A stretch of DNA of 6,255 nucleotides from an uncultured Mycoplasma sp. (lineage in GTDB: Bacteria > Bacillota_I > Bacilli_A > Mycoplasmatales > Metamycoplasmataceae): the NCBI GenBank assembly GCA_946998935.1, contig CAMQBE010000038.1:1-6255 (forward strand). The letters run 5' to 3'. A program made the position numbers and the translations under genes. This document shows positions 1-6,255 of the stretch, piece after piece (positions within the stretch are counted from its first letter, which is position 1; every line of letters begins with the position of its first letter). The notes beneath the pieces are model-generated. The model saw only the letters and a program-made list of their open reading frames with translations, made no database searches and was not told the origin of the DNA.

Positions 1-2
1 AA

Positions 3-3000
3 GGTAAAGAGAATATAGTAAAATTAGACAAAAAACACGATTTTGGCAAAGTTCTTAATCAAAGCGATATAGATTTTATTGTCACAAATATTTGCGCAGA
101 TGCAACACTTAAAGGTGAACTCGATGCTACTAAAAATATCATAACGTTAAAATCATACGATAAAGAAACACATACCATACATTTTTCAAAATCTAAAAAA
201 CAAAATCTAACAACAAGAGCCATATCTTTTACATACTTTAGCTACGACGCAAATAACAAACTAAAAGGTAAAAATAGGGGCAATTTAAAGTTGTATCTTG
301 GCATTAAAAACTTTCATAATAAAATTCTTAATCGGTATGATGATGTTGATAGTGAATTTGCTAATGATATTAAAAACTTAGAAAACCTTTTAAAAGATTT
401 GAAAAGCACACCTTCAACAAAGGAACTTCCAATTGATAATATTGATAGTTTGCAAGAATATCTAAACGATGATGACAATTTTGTAACATATAAAGACAAA
501 AATAACAAAGATATAAAAGGCCTTAGTAAATGGATTAACATTAACATAATAGACGGAAAAGAACCTAAAATTTACAAAAAAATATCGCCATACCTCGCTG
601 ATGATTTTGATAATAAAATAAATGAGATATGCAAAAAAAATGGTATTAATGACGACGATATTAAAAAGAGATTAAAAGATTCCATTGCAGCTGCTTATGA
701 GTCACATAAAAATAAAGATACAGTTCCGTATAGCATTGAAGGCTTTATAGATTCTAATTTACCAAACAAAATAGGATATAAAGTTAATAATGAACTAGTT
801 AAGGATTTTCAAGATTTTATTAATAAGTCTGATAGATTCTTTTACTATACTGGAAACTCAAAAAAATTATCAAATAACTTTAATCAAGCTTTAGAAGAAG
901 CTTTCGAAGCTGAAGCAATTAATAAAAATATAAATACAATAGATGAATGAAACTTTGCTAAAACATTTAGCCAATTAGCAGAAAAATCAGAGAAGGAAGC
1001 ACTCAAAAATGCAAAAGTTATAGATGTTACAAAATATAGATTTGTTTATAAGGAAAATAGTGTTGAAGCAATAGTGATTGAAAAAGGCAAAGCTAACTAT
1101 AATGAAATTGAAAAAGAATTCAATAGTTATTTAAATAATGCTAATTCATTGAGTATATCATTAACATATTTAAACGAAAATAGTATTTTAATTGATGATA
1201 ATGCAAATTTTGTTTTTGCTATAGGCAAAATACAAAAAGACAACAACATCATAATAAACATACTAAATAAACCTGAAGGTATAAAAATAGGCAAAGATAT
1301 AATCATCGGAGATAACCCAGACGAAGATAGTATAAACGAAGTAGTAGAAAAATTAAAAACAACTTTTGATAAAAATATGATCCTCGCTGTGGGGGGAAAA
1401 AATGCTTTCGATACATACTTTAATAATAAAGATGATTTGCACTCATTAGCAAGATTACTTTTAATAAACATATTTGATAACGCAAGTCATAAAAAATTCT
1501 TAATTAATCAAGTCGCTTTAAACCAAAAAAATAATTGATTAATATTACCTAATAAATCTATTAAACTTAAGAGCGCTTCAGGTAAAATTTCAACATTAAT
1601 AGAAAATTCATTTGAAGAAACATGCAATCTTTTTGCCTTAAATCTTAGCGATTCTGGCAAAAATAATATAAAAATTGATGGCCATGTGTATTCTTTAGCA
1701 GAAGTCCATAAAGACCATTGAAAAGCCTTTGAAGAAAAAGTTTATAATACTTTAAAAGATAAAATACAAAATAAAGAGGCAAGCGTTGAAGATGTTGACG
1801 CAGCGCCAATAACAAATGAAGATAATGCATATCTTGGTTTATTAAAAAATAGTTATGCAAGCGATACAGATAAAAATAGTTTCTTTATCAAAGGCTTTGA
1901 AAATAATTGATATTATAAATATTCTAATGATGGACAATCACTATTAAACCAACTAATAAAAGAAAACTACAAACAAGAAGAACTCGAATATTCTTTAATA
2001 AACTTAAATAAATTTCTAAAAAATACAATCAACGATTGTATAACAAAAAAAACCAATGGAAATAATGTTTTACAAACCGCTATACCATTTGATGATAGTC
2101 TAGTCAAAATCATTAGCAATAAAGATTCAATATATTTTATAAGTAATCAAAATGATAATAAAGGAGGATTGCGAACAACCATAAGCATAATTAAAAAACA
2201 AGGAAATACTTATTACCGCGAAAAAAAAGATAGGTATATTTGTTCTTCTTTATTAGAAGTACGTGAAAACCTTGTTATATTTGGTATGTGATGGCATTTT
2301 TTAAGAGATAGTGGTACTAGATTGGATAGCCAACTAAGATCCGTGCTAGATGTCAAAATAGTTAATGATGATAATTATTGGATTTTATATAAAGAAAATG
2401 AAAATGATTTAGTTTTACAAGAATACAAAATAAACAATGAGAATCCTGATGTCTATAAAAATTATTTAACACTAGCTAATAGTTTTCCAAGAAATGAAAC
2501 GAAATTAGATGATTGACAAACTTTTTACGAAAATAGCTTCTTTACAAAATACAATTTCTACGATACAGAAGAAGAATATTGATTCCATGGAGAATTGTGA
2601 AAGAAAAATTGTCATCCAACCGGTGGAATATACTCTTACCCAGACTCAGATAAATTAACATTTATTCGGAATGATCCAAATTGAGAAGAAATAGGAGTGC
2701 CTCAATTTAAAATATTATGTTCCAATGGCGATACAAACTTACACGATAAAAAAACAAAAAGAGATTCTATACTTTATAACTTTATATGTTATAACACAAA
2801 TGAACATAAGACTTCTTCTTACTTTTCACAAAGTTTATTGAATGGCCCCGACTGAAGACATGAATGATTATCTAAAAAAATTGAAAACTATATTTATTTT
2901 GGAGATTTTAATGATTTTTATGTAAACAATAATATTATTGAAACAAACAATTGAAAACATGCTGAATTTAATAACAACCCATTATCAATAAAAAATGCAA

Positions 3001-3302
3001 TAAAAATGAATGATAAACAAAAAAATAAAATTGAAATTTCAGACATTACTTTTTCAAATCACCCAGATATAGAATATGGAGATAGTCCAAAAAATATTAT
3101 TAACATACATGACCAAACTATTGAAAATAAGCAAAATACTATAGAAATAACCTTAAAACACATACCTATTAAAATATTGTCTTGTTCTAACGATAGAAAT
3201 AAAATAATATACGTATATAAAGAAGGCAACAAAAATAAATATTCTTATTATATTAATGGAATAGAAGCAAACATAGATAGTTTGCCAAGCAATTATTACT
3301 AG
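3..3302 (+). CDS. Large hypothetical protein, 5'-truncated (at least 1,099 aa, table 4)
   Basis: I do not recognise this protein. Reading from base 3, the frame is open to a TAG at 3300-3302 with no TAA or TAG before it. It contains 12 in-frame TGA codons (948, 1536, 1719, 1908, 2289, 2514, 2580, 2598, 2682, 2853, 2865, 2952) and three TGG codons (531, 2292, 2379), all read as Trp. The true start lies upstream of the window, so a signal peptide, lipobox or N-terminal membrane anchor cannot be judged. No hydrophobic membrane-length segment is visible in the 1,099 residues seen. The composition is rich in Asn, Lys, Ile and Asp. Charged, probably helical or coiled stretches occur around fragment residues 97-135 and 300-315. 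Residues about 700-1090 look more beta-rich, with many Trp and Tyr and scattered Cys. It stands alone, convergent with the tsa operon, and ends in its own terminator. It could be a surface or secreted mollicute protein or a large cytoplasmic one. The frame is near certain and the function unknown. Confidence 0.93.
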
Positions 3303-3311
3303 AATAAACTT

Positions 3312-3336
3312 AAACTCGCATTGGCGCGAGTTTTTG
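3312..3336 (+). terminator. Intrinsic terminator, probably shared by two convergent genes
   Basis: An 8-bp perfect stem, AAACTCGC (3312-3319) with GCGAGTTT (3326-3333), encloses the 6-base loop ATTGGC and runs into a T-tract (3331-3335). It starts 10 bases after the TAG of the large + strand gene and lies a few bases past the tsaD stop at 3339. On the - strand the same stem is followed by an interrupted T-rich tail, so it is strong for the + strand gene and weaker, though plausible, for the tsa operon. The GC-rich stem stands out in this AT-rich sequence. Confidence 0.85.
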
Positions 3337-3338
3337 TT

Positions 3339-4280
3339 CTATTTATTAAACATTAATTGTTGATATGCACACATAGCTATCATTGCCCCGTTATCTGTTG
3401 CATATTTTAAATTAGGAACAAGAGACTTTTGGCTTAAAGCTAAAAATCTTTTTCTTAATTCGCTATTAGCACTTACCCCACCTGCTAAAATTAAAGATTT
3501 AACATTTTGATAATGTTCTAAGGCCAATTTAGTTTTATTTATTAAATAACTGACAGCAGTTTCTTGAAAACTGATAGCTAACTTTTCTTTGTCAATATCT
3601 ATATTCTTTTGACTATAAGTATTGTAGATATTTAATACTTGAGATTTCAAGCCACTAAAAGAAAAATCTAATTCATTTTCTGTATGTGGCATAGTTAATT
3701 TATAATAATCTCCATGATGTTTATACTCGCGATATAACTTATCAATAATAGGGCCACCAGGAAAACCTAAACCCAAACGACTTGCTACTTTATCATAGGC
3801 TTCACCTACGGCATCGTCTAGCGTTTGCCCAATGATTTTAATATCAAAAGGACCATTAACTATCATTAATTGACTATGCCCACCAGAAACTAATAAACAA
3901 AGCGCTGGATATTCTATTTTATTTTCTATAGCATTAGAATAAAAATGACCTTCAAGGTGATTAATAGCAATTGTGGGTTTATTCAAAGCTAAAGATAAAG
4001 CTTTTGCAAATAAGAATCCTATTTGCAAAGTTCCTATTAATCCTGGTGTTGCTGTATAAGCTATATAGTCAATAGTTTTTAAGTCAAATTTATTTAAAAA
4101 TATTTTTTCAATTAAATTAATATTCTTAACATGTTCACGACTTGATATTTCTGGAATTGTGCCTCCAAATTCTTTAAAAATATCAATTTGGCTTATTGTT
4201 TCCATAGCTAATACTTTGCCATCCTCTAATAAAGCAATTGAAGTATCATCATGACTTGTTTCTATACCTAAAATTCTCAT
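3339..4280 (-). CDS. tsaD: tRNA N6-adenosine threonylcarbamoyltransferase TsaD (Kae1/Gcp/YgjD)
   Basis: Catalytic subunit of t6A37 synthesis. It transfers threonylcarbamoyl from threonylcarbamoyl-AMP to A37 of ANN-decoding tRNAs in the cytoplasm, working with TsaB and TsaE. The 313-residue product is full length, slightly shorter than the roughly 337 residues of E. coli. Visible motifs are the ASKHA N-terminal phosphate loop ILGIETSHDDTS (3-14), GGTIPEISSREH (39-50), the metal-binding NHLEGH (107-112, ligands H108 and H112), SGGHS (132-136), LDDAVGEAYDKVASRLG (154-170), FSFSGLK (206-212), LAGGVSAN (265-272) and TDNGAM (295-300, third metal ligand D296). The usual Cys in ETSCDD is His10 here. 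The ATG overlaps the tsaB stop by one base (TAATG) and is preceded by an AGGAG at 4291-4295. The stop is TAG. It contains no Trp codon. Identification is secure from motifs in the correct order. Confidence 0.97.
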   Translation of the reverse strand: MRILGIETSHDDTSIALLEDGKVLAMETISQIDIFKEFGGTIPEISSREHVKNINLIEKIFLNKFDLKTIDYIAYTATPGLIGTLQIGFLFAKALSLALNKPTIAINHLEGHFYSNAIENKIEYPALCLLVSGGHSQLMIVNGPFDIKIIGQTLDDAVGEAYDKVASRLGLGFPGGPIIDKLYREYKHHGDYYKLTMPHTENELDFSFSGLKSQVLNIYNTYSQKNIDIDKEKLAISFQETAVSYLINKTKLALEHYQNVKSLILAGGVSANSELRKRFLALSQKSLVPNLKYATDNGAMIAMCAYQQLMFNK

Positions 4281-4840
4281 TATTTATTTTCTCCTATTTG
4301 AGGCATTTTGATGTAATAAGGATTAATATCCATTAAATCTTTATAACTTTTAAATAAAGACAAATAATCTTTAAAATTATTAATTAAATCTATATAATTA
4401 AAACTATCATATTTTGCTAAATCACCTGCACATAAGGTTATTTGGTCTGTTTTAAAAGCTTGTTTATTGTTTTTTTTATAATGATAATATTTACCACCGC
4501 GGGCATTAATATTAAAAGCTTTTTTACGTGGGTGTTGAAAAGCTAAAACTTGCATAGTACTAATAGTTTTAATATCAGCTTTAGTCACTAAAGCAATAGT
4601 TCTTAAATATACTAATGAAATTCTTACACCCGTAAAAAAGCCAGGACCTAAATTAACATAAAAAGTATCAAAATTATTTATATCTTGGTGATTCTTTTTT
4701 AATATTTCTTCAACTGCTTGAGGTATTAATTCAACTTTCTTTGGGCTATTTTGAATATAAACATAGTCTAACAATTCAAAATTATCTTTATATAAAGCTA
4801 AAGCAAAATCTTCTCCGGTTGTATCTAAAAATAATTTCAT
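4280..4840 (-). CDS. tsaB: tRNA threonylcarbamoyladenosine biosynthesis protein TsaB (YeaZ-like)
   Basis: Non-catalytic partner of TsaD in the bacterial t6A complex. It has the same ASKHA fold, lacks the metal site, and provides the dimer surface on which TsaE docks. Of its 186 residues, the N-terminal half carries the family signatures: LFLDTTGEDFALAL (3-16), equivalent to the usual LAIDTA...SVAL strand, and NLGPGFFTGVRIS (63-75), the conserved GPGSFTGLR-type loop. The C-terminal half is Lys/Asn-rich and hard to align by eye. The protein is shorter than E. coli TsaB (about 231 aa), mostly in that half. It is the middle gene of the operon. Its ATG overlaps the tsaE TAA by one base, its TAA overlaps the tsaD ATG by one base, and GAGGT at 4847-4851 is its ribosome-binding site. 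Position between tsaE and tsaD strongly supports the call. Confidence 0.92.
   Translation of the reverse strand: MKLFLDTTGEDFALALYKDNFELLDYVYIQNSPKKVELIPQAVEEILKKNHQDINNFDTFYVNLGPGFFTGVRISLVYLRTIALVTKADIKTISTMQVLAFQHPRKKAFNINARGGKYYHYKKNNKQAFKTDQITLCAGDLAKYDSFNYIDLINNFKDYLSLFKSYKDLMDINPYYIKMPQIGENK
4291..4295 (-). promoter_or_regulatory. Ribosome-binding site of tsaD
   Basis: AGGAG on the - strand, inside the last codons of tsaB and 10 bases before the tsaD ATG. It supports the ATG that overlaps the tsaB stop as the real start and suggests independent plus coupled initiation. Confidence 0.75.
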
Positions 4841-5244
4841 TATGCTACCTCACTTATATCAAAAACATGATGATTATCTTTATCTAAAATTACATCTATA
4901 GATAGATAGTTTTTATAATAATGCTTTATTCTATTAGCTCATTCTATAGCTATAACTTTATCTTCATAATAATCTTCAAATTCAAACAAATCACCTTTAA
5001 AGCTATAAGCATCAATATGAATTAATTTGCTATATGTCTTCATATAGTTAAAAGTAGGTGAAGTGATTACTTCATCTATTTTTAATTCTTTAGCAATAGC
5101 TTTTATTAAAGCAGTTTTACCCGCTCCTAAATCACCATTAAAAAGAAGGATCTTACTAGTAGTTAAATGATTTAAAACATATTTAGCTATAGTGGATAAT
5201 TCTTTAATGTCATTTGTGATAAATTTCTTTAGATGTTTTTTCAT
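4840..5244 (-). CDS. tsaE: tRNA t6A biosynthesis ATPase TsaE (YjeE/YdiB family)
   Basis: P-loop ATPase that binds the TsaB-TsaD heterodimer and drives its catalytic cycle by ATP hydrolysis. Translated with table 4 it is 134 residues, a normal family length. A standard-code reading stops after residue 101 at TGA 4939-4941, which here is Trp102. Motifs: Walker A GDLGAGKT (37-44); the switch-like SPTF (62-65); HIDAY (76-80), matching the family HxDxYR element; and AIEW (99-102), matching the conserved IEW(P) segment, where the Trp is family-typical and confirms UGA decoding. A further 32 residues, ending SEVA, follow to TAA at 4840-4842, which overlaps the tsaB ATG. The start is ATG at 5242-5244. 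No alternative in-frame start precedes it before an upstream TAA, and a short AGGT lies at 5249-5252. It is the first gene of the tsaE-tsaB-tsaD operon. Confidence 0.95.
4847..4851 (-). promoter_or_regulatory. Ribosome-binding site of tsaB
   Basis: GAGGT on the - strand, inside the 3' end of tsaE and 6 bases before the tsaB ATG. This Shine-Dalgarno match requires that tsaE be read through TGA 4939 to its TAA, since only then do the genes overlap in the TAATG arrangement. Confidence 0.75.
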
Positions 5245-5248
5245 ATTT

Positions 5249-5252
5249 ACCT
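5249..5252 (-). promoter_or_regulatory. Ribosome-binding site of tsaE (weak)
   Basis: AGGT four bases before the tsaE ATG on the - strand. It is short and close, but it is the only purine-rich match near this start, and no other start codon is available in frame. Confidence 0.5.
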
Positions 5253-5269
5253 GCTTAAATACTTTTATT

Positions 5270-5275
5270 ATTTTA
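5270..5275 (-). promoter_or_regulatory. Candidate -10 element for the tsaE-tsaB-tsaD operon
   Basis: TAAAAT on the - strand lies between the tuf terminator and tsaE and would give a leader of roughly 20 bases. No good -35 match sits 16-18 bases upstream (TATCAA is the nearest), which is common for mollicute promoters but leaves the call weak in such AT-rich sequence. Readthrough from tuf is the alternative. Confidence 0.3.
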
Positions 5276-5309
5276 CCTTAAAAACTTTTAGTTGATAGCT
5301 TATCCTTAA

Positions 5310-5340
5310 AGCATAAAAAAGCAGAGCTTTTAAACTCTGC
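5310..5340 (-). terminator. Intrinsic terminator of tuf
   Basis: On the - strand, GCAGAG (5335-5340) pairs with CTCTGC (5321-5326) around an 8-base loop, TTTAAAAG, and is followed at once by six T residues (5315-5320). It begins 27 bases downstream of the tuf stop. This should separate the abundant tuf message from the low-demand tsa operon, although partial readthrough could feed the operon. Confidence 0.85.
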
Positions 5341-5366
5341 ATCATTTATTATTAGTGTAATAACAA

Positions 5367-6255
5367 TTATTTAATAATTTTGGTTACATTACCATAACCA
5401 ACAGTACGTCCACCTTCACGGATAGAGAATTTGGTTCCGTTTTCAACAGCAATAGGAGCAATTAATTTAACAGTTAAGTTAACATTTTCCCCTGGAGTTA
5501 CCATTTCACGGCCTTTTTCAAATTCAACACCACCAGTAACGTCGGTTGTACGGAAGTAGAATTGAGGTTTATAGTTCTTGAAGAAAGGAGTGTGACGTCC
5601 ACCTTCGTCTTGAGTTAAAACGTAAATTGCAGCTGTAAATTCTGTGTGAGGAATGATTGAGCCTGGTTTTGCAAGAACTTGTCCACGTTCAACTTGTGAT
5701 CTATCAATACCACGAAGTAACATACCAGCATTGTCACCAGCTTGAACTTCTTTAAGGTTTTTACGGAACATTTCCATACCTGTAACAACAGTTTTCTTAG
5801 TTGGGTGTAAACCAACAATTTCAACTTCTTCGTTAAGGTTTAATCTACCACGTTCAACACGACCTGTTGCAACTGTACCACGACCTGTAATTGTGAATAC
5901 GTCTTCGATAGCCATTAAGAATGGTTTGTCAAAGTCTTTAACAGGTGTTTCGATTCATGAGTCAACAGCGTTCATTAATTCCATAATTGATTTTTCAGCT
6001 TCTGGATCTCCATTTAAAGCATTTAATGCTGAACCACGAATAACTGGAGTGTGGTCACCATCATAACCAAATTTTGTAAGTAATTCACGAATTTCCATTT
6101 CAACTAAGTCAATCATGTCTTCTGAACCTTTAAGCATATCGCATTTGTTCAAGAATACAACCATACGTGGAACACCAACTTGTTTAGATAAAAGAATGTG
6201 TTCTCTGGTTTGAGGCATAGCACCATCAGTTGCAGCAACAACTAAGAGAGCACCA
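5367..6255 (-). CDS. tuf: Translation elongation factor EF-Tu, C-terminal three-quarters (5' end outside window)
   Basis: GTPase that carries aminoacyl-tRNA to the ribosomal A site. About 296 codons are visible, from the end of the G domain to the stop TAA at 5367-5369. The start codon and the G1-G3 boxes lie beyond the window. Visible: [10 protein letters not shown] and FLNKCD (the G4 NKxD guanine-specificity motif), RGSAL (G5), then the linker and domain II beginning near [18 protein letters not shown] with GRVERG, and domain III from [11 protein letters not shown] through [21 protein letters not shown] and the terminal [12 protein letters not shown] at 5955-5957 encodes Trp in VDSWIETP, so the standard-code split there is not a frameshift. 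Codons are visibly more GC-rich than in neighbouring genes, with many CGT Arg codons, as expected for one of the most highly expressed genes. The gene is followed by a strong terminator and then tsaE. Identification is certain. Confidence 0.99.

Noticed and set aside
314..547. - strand ORFs at 314-547, 1127-1471 and 1645-1860
   Set aside because: They are shadows of the large + strand gene, have low-complexity Leu/Ser/Phe-rich translations, and lack convincing Shine-Dalgarno sites.
885..920. Short direct repeats around AAGCTTTAGAAGAAGCTTTC
   Set aside because: They are explained by an Ala/Glu-rich helical stretch (ALEEAFEAEA) using few codons. There is no longer tandem array.
291..950. Separate 219-residue + strand gene, and similar pieces at 1074-1538, 2322-2516 and 3006-3302
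   Set aside because: All lie in one frame and the first three end at TGA, which is Trp here. The frame between them is open, and most of the apparent starts (TTG, GTG/ATT type) lack ribosome-binding sites. They are parts of one gene.
2041..2060. A8 runs (also near 632-640 and 2221-2228) as phase-variation tracts
   Set aside because: Runs of eight A are expected by chance in Lys/Asn-rich genes of this base composition.
2160..2168. Strong Shine-Dalgarno-like AAAGGAGG inside the large gene, possibly an internal start
   Set aside because: No ATG lies at a usable distance and the frame is already open through it. It simply encodes Lys-Gly-Gly.
3..3302. Decayed pseudogene with many stops
   Set aside because: The stops are all TGA and no TAA, TAG or frameshift occurs over 1,099 codons. 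That is not the pattern of a decaying gene in such AT-rich DNA.
5615..5824. 69-residue - strand ORF within tuf
   Set aside because: It is an alternative frame of the conserved EF-Tu coding sequence and its translation resembles nothing.
5915..5960. Frameshift or split of tuf
   Set aside because: The two EF-Tu pieces are in the same frame and joined by a single TGA-Trp at 5955-5957.
1..6255. CRISPR array, insertion sequence, tRNA/rRNA, riboswitch, origin or toxin-antitoxin pair
   Set aside because: No regularly spaced repeats, transposase motifs, terminal inverted repeats, cloverleaf or other diagnostic structure was found on either strand.

Overview
The window comes from a very AT-rich mollicute (Mycoplasma in the broad sense) that reads UGA as tryptophan. 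The proof is internal. EF-Tu and TsaE each continue through a single TGA at a place where the family has Trp or tolerates it, and a >1,000-codon reading frame on the + strand is open only if its 12 in-frame TGA codons are sense. Two in-frame CGG codons argue mildly against the Spiroplasma/M. capricolum branch, where CGG is rare or unassigned. The sequence alone does not fix the species.

Layout. Positions 1-3302 (+ strand) are one continuous, 5'-truncated gene. Under translation table 4 it encodes at least 1,099 residues of an Asn/Lys/Ile/Asp-rich protein that I do not recognise. Standard-code translation breaks it into apparent separate ORFs. It ends at a hairpin terminator (about 3312-3336) that also sits just past the end of the convergent operon. 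Positions 3339-5244 (- strand) are a compact three-gene operon, tsaE-tsaB-tsaD, with one-base TAATG overlaps at both junctions. Upstream of it, 5245-5366 holds the terminator of tuf and a possible weak promoter for the operon. Positions 5367-6255 (- strand) are the 3' three-quarters of tuf (EF-Tu), which runs off the window end.

Function. TsaE, TsaB and TsaD form the threonylcarbamoyl-transfer machinery that makes t6A at position 37 of ANN-decoding tRNAs. TsaC/Sua5, which supplies threonylcarbamoyl-AMP, is not in the window. EF-Tu delivers aminoacyl-tRNA to the ribosome, so the whole - strand block is translation housekeeping. The large + strand protein is the only accessory-looking element. 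Its C-terminal third differs from the rest by a cluster of Trp codons and a faint beta-strand repeat. I see no RNA gene, mobile element, CRISPR array or obviously new multi-gene system.
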